From Arthrobacter sp. PAMC 25486 (lineage in GTDB: Bacteria > Actinomycetota > Actinomycetes > Actinomycetales > Micrococcaceae), in the NCBI RefSeq assembly GCF_000785535.1, contig NZ_CP007595.1, positions 992,001 to 1,056,000 on the forward strand: 64,000 bases of DNA. Reading direction: 5' to 3'. Both the position numbers and the translations under genes were made by a program. Each line of letters starts with the position of its first letter. Positions within the stretch are counted from its first letter, which is position 1. Below are positions 27,888 to 36,794 of the stretch, in pieces. The notes beneath the pieces are model-generated. The model searched no databases and was not told the DNA's origin. It was given only the letters and a program-made list of their open reading frames with translations.

Positions 27888-28469
27888 CTACAGTGATTTG
27901 GTGATGCGTGCCGGGTTTCCCACGGCCACCACGTTGGCCGGCAGGTCTTTCGTCACCACGGAGCCAGCTCCCACCACCGTGTTCTCCCCGATGCTCACCC
28001 CGGGCAGCACGATGACGCCGCCGCCAAGCCACACGTTGTCGGCAATGGTGATGGGTTTGGCCGCTTCCAGCTTGTCCCGGCGCAGCCAGGGCTCAAGGGG
28101 ATGCGTGGGCGTCAATAGCTGGACGCCGGGGCCGATCATGACGTCGGCCCCTATGGTTATGGCGGCCACGTCCAGGGCGGTGAAATTGTGGTTGATGAAC
28201 GTCCCGGGCCCAATGGTGATGTACTGGCCGTAGTCAACGAACAGCGGCGGCCTGATTTCCACGTCCTCCCCCAGCGATCCGATGAGCTCGCCGAGGATTT
28301 CCTCGGCGCCGTCGCGGTCCTCGGGCCACAGCTGCCCGTACCTGTGCGCCAGGGTGATGGCCCGCTGTGACTCCCGGGCCAGCTCGGCGTCTTCGGCCAG
28401 GTAGAGTTCGCCGCTTTCCATGCGTTCGCGCATGGTGCGCGGGTCGCCTGCGAAGTAGGGGTGCGTCAT
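27888..28469 (-). CDS. maltose/galactoside O-acetyltransferase family protein
   Basis: A 193-residue left-handed beta-helix acetyltransferase. The N-terminal Maa domain is MRERMESGELY, and hexapeptide repeats run from about residue 80, with GPGTFINHNFTALD holding the catalytic histidine, DNVWLGGGVIVLPGVSIGENTVVGAGSVVTKDLP and GNPAR at the end. It transfers acetyl from acetyl-CoA to a sugar or related acceptor. ATG 28469 follows AGGA at 5 nt; 28481 is an alternative. First gene of the acetyltransferase-TetR-MFS operon. Confidence 0.9.
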   Translation of the reverse strand: MTHPYFAGDPRTMRERMESGELYLAEDAELARESQRAITLAHRYGQLWPEDRDGAEEILGELIGSLGEDVEIRPPLFVDYGQYITIGPGTFINHNFTALDVAAITIGADVMIGPGVQLLTPTHPLEPWLRRDKLEAAKPITIADNVWLGGGVIVLPGVSIGENTVVGAGSVVTKDLPANVVAVGNPARITKSL

Positions 28470-28713
28470 CGTTTTCCTCATCCTGTCGATCGTTGTGTAC
28501 AAATGTACATAACGATGGCGGGAACCTTCGCATTCTGCAGCCGCAGGTTACGCACACACGTGCGGGCGTTGCTGCCAGGTGGCAGGCGCCGCCAGCGACA
28601 GGCGCCCGGGGCACGACCCACCCCGGCCCATGTCCCCGCCCACCGGAGCCCGTCCCACCCCTGCGCCCGTCTATGCTTGCAGGGAACATCCCTGTCCTGA
28701 GAAAGAGGGCCCC

Positions 28714-29646
28714 GTGATCAACCCGCTGCACCTGCGGACGCTGCTGGAAGTTATCCGAAGCGGCTCCTTTGCCGCCGCAGCCACCCAACTGGGGTACACG
28801 GCGTCGGCCGTTTCACAACAGATGTCAGCACTGGAACGCGACAGCGGGGTGCTGCTCTTTCAACGCTCCGCCCGCAGCGTGCTGCCCACCGAGGCCGCCC
28901 TGGTCATGGCCCGGCACGCAGGCAAGGTCCTGACGGACATCGACGCGCTGCTGGCTGCGAGCGCCCGGACTGATGAGGGCACGCGGCAGGAGCTGCGGCT
29001 GGGCATCTTCCCTTCCCTTGCCACCTATGTGCTGCCGCAGCTGTTGCGCAGCCCCGGGTGGCCGCAGCTGGGCATCAACCTGCATGTCTCGGTGGGTGAA
29101 CCGCAACAGACCATAGGCGGCCTGCGCAGCGGCGGCGAGCTGGATGTGGCGTTGGTATACCAGGTGGGGCAGTCGGGACTGGCGTGGCCGCACAGCCTGA
29201 ACCGGCAGTGGATTGGCGATGACAATTTCCGGGTGGTGATCCCCGCCGCCTGGGGCATCCGTCCCGGGTCGGTCATGGAGGCTGCACAGCTCTCCGACAT
29301 GCCCTGGATCATGCACCACCCCGGCACGTCCGACGCAGCCGTCATTGAGCGGCTCTTCGCCAGCTGCAGGGTTTACCCCCGGGTCGCGGCATATAGCGAC
29401 GACTTCAACGCGAGTCTGCAATTGGTCAGCGTGGGGCTTGGTGCCGCGCTGGTGCCGGAGCTGGCGCTGCGCAGCCGGCCCGAGAACGTGGTGGTGCTGG
29501 ACGTTCCCGAGATCCGGCTCGCCCGAAACATCTTCGCCCTGCTGATCACTGACAACCAGAGCGCACGGGTGAAGGTGTTTGTGGACAGGCTGGCCGGCAT
29601 CCTCCAAGAACTGACGGGTGCCAGCACGGTTGATCCCACACCGTGA
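28714..29646 (+). CDS. LysR-family transcriptional regulator
   Basis: A 310-residue LysR regulator. The N-terminal wHTH is LHLRTLLEVIRSGSFAAAATQLGYTASAVSQQMSALERDSGVLLFQRSARSVLPTEA, followed by a periplasmic-binding-like effector domain. GTG 28714 is preceded by AGAGGG. The longer upstream frame is not protein-like. It is divergent from the acetyltransferase operon and convergent with the aldehyde dehydrogenase; its target is unknown. Confidence 0.92.
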   Translation: MINPLHLRTLLEVIRSGSFAAAATQLGYTASAVSQQMSALERDSGVLLFQRSARSVLPTEAALVMARHAGKVLTDIDALLAASARTDEGTRQELRLGIFPSLATYVLPQLLRSPGWPQLGINLHVSVGEPQQTIGGLRSGGELDVALVYQVGQSGLAWPHSLNRQWIGDDNFRVVIPAAWGIRPGSVMEAAQLSDMPWIMHHPGTSDAAVIERLFASCRVYPRVAAYSDDFNASLQLVSVGLGAALVPELALRSRPENVVVLDVPEIRLARNIFALLITDNQSARVKVFVDRLAGILQELTGASTVDPTP

Positions 29647-29673
29647 CGCCGGCCCCAGCCGCTGCCGCGCCGT

Positions 29674-31107
29674 CTAGTCTTTGCGAAATTTCCGCGCTGG
29701 CGCCACGAAACGCTTGATGAGCTGCTTCTTGACCCTGCCAAACGGCGGGTAGATCAGCGACAGCGTGTCCGGCGACAGCGGCTTGTTCAGCACCGCCTTG
29801 TGGTGGGAGAAGGTGTCGATGGAGTGCTGCCCATGGTAGCTGCCCATGCCGGACTCCCCCACCCCACCGAACGGCAGGCCCGGGATGGACAAATGTGCCA
29901 CGGGGACCCCGAAGTTCAGGGCGCCCGACGACGTCTGTTCCGTAAAGTCCTGCCGCACGCCTTGGTCCTCGCTAAAGACATACAGGGACAGCGGCTTATC
30001 CCGTTCGTTGATGAACGCAATGGCCTCCGCTGCGGAGCCCACCGTGACCAGGGGCAGCACGGGGCCAAAGATCTCCGCCTCCATGAGCCGGGCCTGCGCG
30101 TCAATGTGCAGCACCGTGGGCTCCACATACCTGGTGGCAGCGTCGGTGCGCCCGCCGGCAACAAGTGAGGATCCGGCGTCGTCCTCCAGATCCTCAGCGA
30201 GCAATCCCGCCAGCCGTTCGAACGCGCCGTCGTTGACGATCCGCCCATAGGCGAGGCTGTGCGCGGGCTCGGTACCATAAAGGTCCTCAATGGCCAGCGG
30301 CAGTTCCTTCGCCAGCTTCGCCAGGGCGGCGTCGGTGCCCAACACATAGTCGGGGGCCACGCAGGTTTGCCCGGCGTTCATGAACTTCCCCCACGCAATC
30401 CGGCGGGCCGCGGCGATCATGTCCACCGTTTCATCAACATAGACGGGCGACTTCCCGCCCAGCTCCAGCGTGACCGGGGTGAGGTTCTTGGCGGCGGCGG
30501 CCATGACGATCCGACCCACCCGCCCGTTGCCCGTGTAAAAGATGTGGTCGAAGCGCTGTTCGAGCAGTTCGGTGGTCTCCGGCACCCCGCCCTCCACAAT
30601 CGTGACGGCGCCAGCGAGGTACGCCGGCACCCAGCGGGCCAGTGCCGCGGAACTGGCCGGCGTCATCTCACTGGGCTTGCCAATCACGGTGTTGCCGGCG
30701 GCCAGCGCCCCGATGATGGGGGCCAGGAGCAGCTGGATGGGGTAGTTCCAGGGCGCAATGACCAGCACGACGCCGAGTGGCTCCAGTACCGTGGTGGCCT
30801 GGGCCGGCGCCAGCGCCAGCGGCACGGCCGCCTTGCGGGGCTTGAGCCAGCCCTCCAGGTGCTTGACGGTGTGGGCGATCTCCGAGGTGAGGAAACCGAT
30901 TTCGGTCAGCCACGCCTCGGCCGGGTGCTTGCCCAGGTCGGCGGCCAGTGCGGCCGTGAAGTCGTCCCCGTGGTCCAGAAGCATCTGGTTCATGGCCTTC
31001 AACTGGTCCAGTCGCCAGGCAAGGGGCCTGGTGGTTCCGCTGTTGAAGGCCGCCCGGGCCGCTCTTACCGTGCCTTGGATGCCGGCCACGCTCTCTTGTT
31101 CGCTCAT
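29674..31107 (-). CDS. aldehyde dehydrogenase family protein (class 3-like)
   Basis: A 477-residue NAD(P)-dependent aldehyde dehydrogenase. Glu is in LELGGKSP, the catalytic Cys in NAGQTCVAPDYVL, the cofactor region in VIAPWNYPIQLLLAPIIGALAAGN. The short N-terminus and hydrophobic C-terminus fit the class 3/fatty-aldehyde branch. It is a single gene whose stop lies 27 bp from the LysR stop. Confidence 0.93.
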   Translation of the reverse strand: MSEQESVAGIQGTVRAARAAFNSGTTRPLAWRLDQLKAMNQMLLDHGDDFTAALAADLGKHPAEAWLTEIGFLTSEIAHTVKHLEGWLKPRKAAVPLALAPAQATTVLEPLGVVLVIAPWNYPIQLLLAPIIGALAAGNTVIGKPSEMTPASSAALARWVPAYLAGAVTIVEGGVPETTELLEQRFDHIFYTGNGRVGRIVMAAAAKNLTPVTLELGGKSPVYVDETVDMIAAARRIAWGKFMNAGQTCVAPDYVLGTDAALAKLAKELPLAIEDLYGTEPAHSLAYGRIVNDGAFERLAGLLAEDLEDDAGSSLVAGGRTDAATRYVEPTVLHIDAQARLMEAEIFGPVLPLVTVGSAAEAIAFINERDKPLSLYVFSEDQGVRQDFTEQTSSGALNFGVPVAHLSIPGLPFGGVGESGMGSYHGQHSIDTFSHHKAVLNKPLSPDTLSLIYPPFGRVKKQLIKRFVAPARKFRKD

Positions 31108-31166
31108 GCCTTCAATCTACCCCTGCCCTTAGCGTGCCCCACGCCCGTGCCCATCACCCATCCCTA

Positions 31167-31235
31167 TCGAGTACGCAGTTGTTAGACGGGAAAGCGCTTC
31201 CAATTCTCGTTTTGGTCTAACAACTGCGTACTCGA
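31167..31235. repeat. 69-bp palindromic element with perfect 21-bp arms
   Basis: Arms 31167-31187 and 31215-31235 are exact inverted copies (TCGAGTACGCAG... and ...CTGCGTACTCGA). The 27-nt centre holds GGAAAGCGCTTCC, which looks like a LacI-family operator core. It sits between the start of the aldehyde dehydrogenase and the end of metE. Confidence 0.85.
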
Positions 31236-31251
31236 AATGTAGGAGGGACGC

Positions 31252-31294
31252 AAAACACCCCCGGACACTCCTTGCGGAATGGCTGGGGGCGTTT
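31252..31294 (-). terminator. terminator of metE
   Basis: On the minus strand CGCCCCC pairs with GGGGGTG about 25 nt further on, followed by TTTTGC. It begins about 30 nt beyond the metE stop. Confidence 0.65.
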
Positions 31295-31325
31295 GGCCGG
31301 GGCGGGTGCCCTGGGGAAGAAGACG

Positions 31326-33641
31326 CTAGACGAGCTGGGCGCGAACTTCCTTCGTGGCGTTGACCAGGTTACGCAGGGACTCTTCGGTCTCCGCGTAGCC
31401 GCGGGTCTTCAGACCGCAGTCCGGGTTGACCCAGAGCTGGCGGGCCGGGACGTGCTTGACGGCGGTGCCCAACAGTTCGCAGACCTCGGCCTGGCCGGGG
31501 ACGCGGGGGCTGTGGATGTCGTAGACGCCGGGGCCCACGCCGCGACCGAAGCCGTGTGCTTCGAGGTCGTTGACAACGTCCATGCGTGAGCGGGCGGCCT
31601 CGATGGAGGTCACGTCGGCATCCAGGCCGTCAATGGCGTCGATGATGACACCAAATTCGGAGTAGCACAGGTGCGTATGGATCTGGGTGCCGTCCGCTGC
31701 CCCTGCGGTGGAGAGGCGGAAGGAGTTCACCGACCAGTCCAGGTAGGCTGCCTGGTCGGCGCGGCGCAGCGGGAGCAGTTCGCGCAGCGCGGGCTCGTCC
31801 ACCTGGATGATCTTGATGCCGGCGGCTTCCAGGTCGGCGATCTCGTCGCGCAGGGCCAGGCCCACCTGGTTGGCGGTGTCGCCCAGGGGCTGGTCGTCGC
31901 GGACAAAGCTCCAGGCCAGGATCGTGACGGGACCGGTGAGCATGCCCTTCATGGGCTTGGCGGTCAACGACTGCGCATACTCGGCCCATTCCACCGTGAT
32001 GGCCTTGACGCGGGTGACGTCGCCCCACAGGATGGATGGGCGGGTGCAGCGGCTGCCGTACGACTGGACCCAGCCGTGGACGGTGACGTCGAAGCCTTCG
32101 AGGTTTTCGGCAAAGTACTGGACCATGTCGTTGCGCTCGGGCTCTCCGTGCACCAGGACGTCAAAGTCGAGTTCCTCCTGCAGGTCTACGACGCGCTTGA
32201 TCTCTTCCTTCATCAGGGTCGAGTACTGCTCGCCGGTGATGGCGCCCTTGTTGGCGCGGGCGCGGGCCGAGCGGATTTCGCTGGTCTGCGGGAAGGAGCC
32301 GATGGTGGTGGTGGGCAGCGGCGGCAGGGCCAGCGCTGCATCCTGGGCTGCTTCGCGGACGGCGAAGTCGGAGCGGTTGAAGTCGGCCGGGGTCAGGGCG
32401 GCCAGGCGGGCGCGCACCTCGGGGCGCTTGACACCGGCGGCAACGGCGCGGGAGGCGATGACGGCAGAAGCTTCAGCAATTGCTGCCGCGGACGACGCCG
32501 GGTCCACCAGGTGCGCTGCAAGCGTCACCACTTCGGCGACCTTCTGGTCTGCAAACGCCAGCCAGCTGCGCAGTTCCGCGGAGAGCTGGGTTTCCTCGGT
32601 GACGTCGTGGGGGACGTGCTGGGTGGAGGTTGAGGTGGACACCGTGACGTTCAGGCCGGCGGCCTTGAGGGTGTCGAGGCGGGCGGCCGATTCGGCCAGG
32701 TCGTTGCGCCAGATGTTGTGGCCGTCAACCACGCCGGCAACAACGGTCTTGCCGGCCAGCAGGGCCAGCTCCTCGGCGGACGGGACGGCACCCTTGAACG
32801 CGTCGATGTGCAGGGCCTCGATGGGGGCGGCGGCCAGGGTGGGGAGCAGTTCGGCCAGGGCGCCGAACGGGGTGGAAACCAGGATCTGCGGGCGGCCACT
32901 GGCTGCTGCAAGGACCGCGTAGGAGCGGGCCACGGCGGCCTGGATCTCGGCGACCGGTACGTCCTGGTCGGCAACCAGGGCGGGCTCGTCCAGCTGGACC
33001 CAGCTTGCACCGGCGGCACCGAGGCGCGACAGCAGCTCAACATAGACGGGCAGCACCTCTTCCAGGCGGGAGAGCGGGTTGAAGCCGGCCGGAGCCTCGT
33101 CGGAGGCCTTGCTCAACAGCAGGAACGTGACCGGGCCCACCAGGTAGGGGCGGGTTTCAAAGCCGTTGGTCAGCGCGTATTGAAACTGCTCCACCACACG
33201 GGTGGAGGTGAGAGAGAAGGCGGTCTCGGGACCGACTTCCGGGACCAGGTAGTGGTAGTTGGTGTCGAACCACTTGGTCATTTCCAGCGGTTGCTGCTCA
33301 ACCGTGCCGCGGGCCAAAGTGAAGTAGGCGCTGAGGTCCAGCTGGCCGTCGGCGTTGCGCAGCTCACCGAATCGGGCCGGAACGGCGCCGATGTGGGTTG
33401 CAGCGTCCAGCACCTGGTCGTAGTAGGAGAATGTGCCGGGGATGGCGGCAGCTTCATTCAGGCCCAATTCGGCCAGGCGGCGGGCGGTGCCGAGCTGAAT
33501 CTCCTTGGCTGCGGCGTCCAGCTCGGCGGCGTCGATCTTGTTCGCCCAGAAGCCCTCGATGGCCTTCTTCAGTTCGCGGCGGCGGCCGATGCGGGGGTAC
33601 CCCAGCAGGGAAGCGGCGGGGAATGCGGTGTTGTTTGACAT
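31326..33641 (-). CDS. metE: cobalamin-independent methionine synthase
   Basis: A 771-residue enzyme that transfers methyl from 5-methyltetrahydrofolate to homocysteine without B12. It has two duplicated barrels; zinc ligands are in HTHLCYSEFG (about 655) and NPDCGLKTRGY (about 738). Start ATG 33641 follows AAAGGA; an in-frame start at 33668 is less likely. It lies 51 bp downstream of metF, which makes its methyl donor, so the two form a methionine operon with one long leader. Confidence 0.97.
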   Translation of the reverse strand: MSNNTAFPAASLLGYPRIGRRRELKKAIEGFWANKIDAAELDAAAKEIQLGTARRLAELGLNEAAAIPGTFSYYDQVLDAATHIGAVPARFGELRNADGQLDLSAYFTLARGTVEQQPLEMTKWFDTNYHYLVPEVGPETAFSLTSTRVVEQFQYALTNGFETRPYLVGPVTFLLLSKASDEAPAGFNPLSRLEEVLPVYVELLSRLGAAGASWVQLDEPALVADQDVPVAEIQAAVARSYAVLAAASGRPQILVSTPFGALAELLPTLAAAPIEALHIDAFKGAVPSAEELALLAGKTVVAGVVDGHNIWRNDLAESAARLDTLKAAGLNVTVSTSTSTQHVPHDVTEETQLSAELRSWLAFADQKVAEVVTLAAHLVDPASSAAAIAEASAVIASRAVAAGVKRPEVRARLAALTPADFNRSDFAVREAAQDAALALPPLPTTTIGSFPQTSEIRSARARANKGAITGEQYSTLMKEEIKRVVDLQEELDFDVLVHGEPERNDMVQYFAENLEGFDVTVHGWVQSYGSRCTRPSILWGDVTRVKAITVEWAEYAQSLTAKPMKGMLTGPVTILAWSFVRDDQPLGDTANQVGLALRDEIADLEAAGIKIIQVDEPALRELLPLRRADQAAYLDWSVNSFRLSTAGAADGTQIHTHLCYSEFGVIIDAIDGLDADVTSIEAARSRMDVVNDLEAHGFGRGVGPGVYDIHSPRVPGQAEVCELLGTAVKHVPARQLWVNPDCGLKTRGYAETEESLRNLVNATKEVRAQLV

Positions 33642-33692
33642 GGAAGTTCCTTTATCCTTGTGAATCAAAAAGTTTGGCGGTGGTGGTGTGGC

Positions 33693-34661
33693 TTAGGCGG
33701 TGACGAGCGCAGGCCCGGAGGTCCGGTTTCCCACGGCGGGGCGTCCGGGGCGCAACAGTGCCAGCTTGTCCAGGACCTCGAGGGCGGCTGCGTGTTCGTT
33801 AAAGGTGTAGAGGTGAATACCGGGGGCACCGGCGTCCAATGCCGCCCGAGCCAGGTCAACCGTTGCCCGGACGCCGACTCGGCGGCTCTCGGCTGCGTTG
33901 TCGGCACGGCCCAGCGCATCCAGCAGGTCGGGGCAGGGCTCGACGCCGGTCAAATCGCCCAGGCGTTGGACCCGGCGCAGACTGGTCAGCGGCATGACGC
34001 CCGGAATGATGGGGATGCTGACCCCTGCGCGGCGGGCCCGTGTGACAAGATCCCGGTACTGGTCTGCGTGGAAGAAGACCTGGGTGATGGCGAAGTCTGC
34101 ACCTGAGCGCTGCTTGGCCAGCAGCACCTCCACATCGTGTTCGATGGACGGCGATTCCGGGTGCCGTGCAGGGTAGGCTGCCACACCAATGGCCACCTTG
34201 CCGGCGCAGAGCAGTGCGGAGCGCCGCTGTTCCACGCGCCGGATCAATTCGATCAGGTCCTGGGCGTAGCTCAACGAGCCAGCCCGGGATTCCGTCGGCG
34301 CATCCTTGGGCAGGTCCCCACGCAGGGCGAGGATGCCACGGACGCCGTGGTCCAGCAGTTCGGAGATGATCTCGGCCAGCTCATCGGCGGTGTTGCCAAC
34401 GCAGGTCAGATGGGCCAGGGGGCGCAACGAGGTTTCCGTCAGCAGCCGGTTCAGCAGCTCAACTGCGGTGTCCCGGTTGCTGCCGCTGGCGCCGTAGGTG
34501 ACGGAGACGTAGTCGGGGTTGGTGGTTTCCAATTCCCTGATGGTGTCCCACAAACCCGCCTCGGCGGCCGCGCTTCGCGGCGGGAACAGTTCGTAGGAAA
34601 GGGCAATTGGCGCGGTCTGCGTGGCAGGCGCCGACGCCTGGATAAGGCTCGGAGGAGACAT
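33693..34661 (-). CDS. metF: 5,10-methylenetetrahydrofolate reductase
   Basis: A 322-residue FAD-dependent TIM-barrel enzyme that makes 5-methyl-THF for MetE. Motifs: SYELFPPRS (active-site Glu), VSVTYGASGSNR, AHLTCVGNT, LALRGDLPKD, FAITQVFF and IPIIPGVMPLTS. ATG 34661 follows AAGGA. First gene of metF-metE; a structured leader of about 220 nt precedes it. Confidence 0.96.
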   Translation of the reverse strand: MSPPSLIQASAPATQTAPIALSYELFPPRSAAAEAGLWDTIRELETTNPDYVSVTYGASGSNRDTAVELLNRLLTETSLRPLAHLTCVGNTADELAEIISELLDHGVRGILALRGDLPKDAPTESRAGSLSYAQDLIELIRRVEQRRSALLCAGKVAIGVAAYPARHPESPSIEHDVEVLLAKQRSGADFAITQVFFHADQYRDLVTRARRAGVSIPIIPGVMPLTSLRRVQRLGDLTGVEPCPDLLDALGRADNAAESRRVGVRATVDLARAALDAGAPGIHLYTFNEHAAALEVLDKLALLRPGRPAVGNRTSGPALVTA

Positions 34662-34690
34662 TTGCTTGGGTCCTTGAGGATGGGTCGACC

Positions 34691-34726
34691 ATTGCTGCCG
34701 GTGTGTCTAGAACACAGGGCGGCAAT
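34691..34726 (-). promoter_or_regulatory. hairpin in the metF leader
   Basis: ATTGC...GCAAT arms enclose CCG/CGG and TGTGT/ACACA pairs around TCTAG, a stable stem-loop ending about 30 nt upstream of the metF start. No T-run follows, so it is not an obvious terminator. Confidence 0.6.
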
Positions 34727-34747
34727 AGTTGCTTTTTCGAGAAAGGG

Positions 34748-34810
34748 TTAGCGGCCACAGCCCTGGCACACTGCGCAAACTGCAGTGCCAAGGCGCTGGT
34801 CCGCCAGCAA
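34748..34810 (-). CDS. candidate Cys-rich leader peptide before metF
   Basis: A 20-codon frame starting TTG and encoding LLADQRLGTAVCAVCQGCGR, with three cysteines spaced CxxCxxC before TAA. An in-frame stop lies two codons upstream of the TTG, so this is a self-contained mini-ORF. It overlaps a hairpin (34765-34789). The start is weak and no clear SD is seen. Cys-rich upstream ORFs that sense cysteine are known in mycobacteria; the role here is inference. Confidence 0.35.
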   Translation of the reverse strand: MLADQRLGTAVCAVCQGCGR

Positions 34811-34891
34811 ATGTCAGGCCCACATGGGGGCACCCACACCCTCGAATCATCCGAAGGTCGCTGACACACGTTGAAGAAATAACGTAGCTCC

Positions 34892-34921
34892 ATACTAAGA
34901 GGAGAATTCCCCACCGTGCAA
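34892..34921 (-). promoter_or_regulatory. promoter of metF-metE
   Basis: TTGCAC (34916-34921) and TAGTAT (34892-34897) with an 18-bp spacer on the minus strand. The predicted start near 34885 gives a leader of about 220 nt. The plus-strand side of this 458-bp gap up to 35119 shows nothing else I can assign. Confidence 0.55.
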
Positions 34922-35119
34922 ATTATTTCTGAATTATGTCGTGACGTAACGTAGCATTTGGCACATTTAGTTCGGCCAGCGTGTCAAAACACGTGAAGCG
35001 ACCGAACTTTACGCAACCGCAGCTCCCTTTGTCCGTCTATGCTGCTTGGGGTGTCGGGGACGGCAAAACTTTGCGGCGGTCCCTGTTGGCGGCCGCGGGC
35101 GGGGACTACAGTATGGTTC

Positions 35120-35317
35120 ATGAACCAATGGCCAGCCGCGTACACAGAGTACTTGCAGGGCAGGGATGAGAACTTCATCGACACTGTCCTGCCGGTCCTG
35201 AAGCAATCTGTCGCCGAGAAAACGCACGGCGTCCGCATCACCATGAATCCCCACGAGCTCCAGGCCCGCACGGATCCGACGATTCCCTTCGGGCAGATCG
35301 TGGAGGCCGTGGACTAA
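35120..35317 (+). CDS. small conserved-looking hypothetical protein
   Basis: A 65-residue acidic/neutral protein with no membrane segment: MNQWPAAYTEYLQGRDENF at the start and TIPFGQIVEAVD at the end. The codon pattern looks genuine and the frame is independent of any larger gene. I do not recognise a domain. It stands alone between the metF promoter and the ROK gene. Confidence 0.55.
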   Translation: MNQWPAAYTEYLQGRDENFIDTVLPVLKQSVAEKTHGVRITMNPHELQARTDPTIPFGQIVEAVD

Positions 35318-35369
35318 GGCGCGGGGGTCAGCCGGGCGCTCAGCCGTGGCCGGCAAACCCGGCGGGCCC

Positions 35370-35421
35370 GGCACTCAAGCCGGGACGGTCAGGCTGGCAC
35401 TTAAGCCGGGACGGTCAGGCT
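35370..35421. repeat. 26-bp tandem duplication at the 3' end of the ROK gene
   Basis: Two 26-bp units (35370-35395 and 35396-35421) differ at one base. The second unit includes the ROK stop codon. It is probably a slippage duplication of the gene end. Confidence 0.8.
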
Positions 35422-36677
35422 TTCGCGTCCAGCAACAGCTGTGCCGCGTTGGGGCTGAATGACTTTTCCATGACCAGGCAGGCGGCACCAAACGCCTCTT
35501 CCCCTGTTGCGAGCATGGTCCCGGCCACCTCCACCGAGTGGACGCTGGTGGTCACGCTGAGCTGCGCCAGCAGCCCGGGCATCCGGGCCAGGTAGACCGG
35601 CGCCAGTGCCGGCCAAAAGGGTCCGCCAAACACGACGCGTTCCACGTCAAGAAGATTGGTCAGCACCGAGACTGCCCCTGCCATGCGGCGTGCTGATTTT
35701 TCCAACAGTTCGACGGCGGCCGGCTCCCCGGCCGCTGCCGCCCGCGCCACGGCGGCCAGCTCATCCAGTAGCGTTTCGGCCGGCTGCGGGTCGGCGGACG
35801 GCAAGATGCCGGCCGCCCTGGCTGCGGCGACAATGGTTTCGGGCATGCATGTCACCTTGACGCAGCCACGGCGCCCGCAATCGCACAGGGGTCCGTCGGG
35901 ATCGGTGATGATGTGGCCAATTTCGCCCACGTTGCCTGAGGATCCCCGGACCACTTCGTCGTTCAGGACCAGGCCCGCTCCGATGCCGGTGCCAATGTAG
36001 ACGAAGATAAAGTTGGCGTCTGCGCTGGCAGCCCCGGCCCACAGCTCCGCCACGGCCGACGCCGTCACGTCCTTCTCCACCACCACCGGCAGGCCCGTGG
36101 TTTCCTGCAGGATGTCTTGCAGCGGCACCCGGGTCCAGCCCGGCATGTGGGGCGGGTCAACGACGGTGCCACTGGCGGTGTCGACAGGGCCGGGCGTGGC
36201 CACGCCAACTCCTGCAATCCGGCTCTCGGCGACACCCGACTCTGTGATGATGGTGCGGATGCGGGCGCCCATGGCGGCCACGGCCAGGGCCGGCTCAACA
36301 GCAAGGTCGGTGGGCTCGTCCACGGAAAAAAGCACGGTGCCCACGGCGTCAAGGAGTGCGTAGCTGGTCAGGGTGGGATCGATGTGCACGCCGATCGCGT
36401 ACATGCCCCGGGGGTTCAGCCGCAGGATGGTGCGGGGTTTGCCCGGTCCGGAGGTTTCCTTGCCCGCCTCAACAATGAGCCCCGAGTCAAGGAGCCTGCG
36501 GCAAATGTTGGACACTGTTTGTGCGGCCAGCCCTGCCGAGGCCGCCAGTTCCACCCGGCTCAGGCCTTCTGCCGAACGGCGGATGGAGTCAAGGATGACG
36601 CTCTGGTTGAAGTCTCCCATCTTGGGCAGATTCGTGCCGCGGCGGCGCTGCGCAAAACCAGGTCCGGGAGCAGTCAA
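35415..36677 (-). CDS. ROK-family transcriptional regulator (NagC/XylR type)
   Basis: A protein of about 420 residues. It has an N-terminal winged HTH (LSRVELAASAGLAAQTVSNICRRLLDSGLI) and a ROK domain with DPxxxxYALLD and the zinc motif CDCGRRGCVKV (about 264) after GEIGHI. It probably represses sugar-uptake genes in response to a sugar or sugar phosphate. It is not adjacent to a transporter, so its targets are unknown. Starts at 36677 or at ATG 36620 (MGDFNQS) are both possible. Confidence 0.9.
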   Translation of the reverse strand: MTAPGPGFAQRRRGTNLPKMGDFNQSVILDSIRRSAEGLSRVELAASAGLAAQTVSNICRRLLDSGLIVEAGKETSGPGKPRTILRLNPRGMYAIGVHIDPTLTSYALLDAVGTVLFSVDEPTDLAVEPALAVAAMGARIRTIITESGVAESRIAGVGVATPGPVDTASGTVVDPPHMPGWTRVPLQDILQETTGLPVVVEKDVTASAVAELWAGAASADANFIFVYIGTGIGAGLVLNDEVVRGSSGNVGEIGHIITDPDGPLCDCGRRGCVKVTCMPETIVAAARAAGILPSADPQPAETLLDELAAVARAAAAGEPAAVELLEKSARRMAGAVSVLTNLLDVERVVFGGPFWPALAPVYLARMPGLLAQLSVTTSVHSVEVAGTMLATGEEAFGAACLVMEKSFSPNAAQLLLDAKA

Positions 36678-36794
36678 AGTTCTCTCCTTGAAAAATGATG
36701 GCGATTGTGATGGTGGCCTCCCCCAAGCCCAGCTGTCAGATTACCCTGCAGCAGCCGCTCCGTCGTGGACGCCACGGTTTTGCACAAGAGCCGG

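Noticed and set aside
34661..34890. SAM or cobalamin riboswitch in the metF leader
   Set aside because: I could not find the conserved SAM-I, SAM-IV, SAH or B12-box strings by eye. A covariance-model search would be decisive.
34459..34914. A 151-codon frame overlapping the metF leader and the metF 5' end
   Set aside because: Its ATG (MELRYFF) lies within the predicted -10 and its 3' part is a frame shadow of metF. Only the short Cys-rich frame is kept as a weak candidate.
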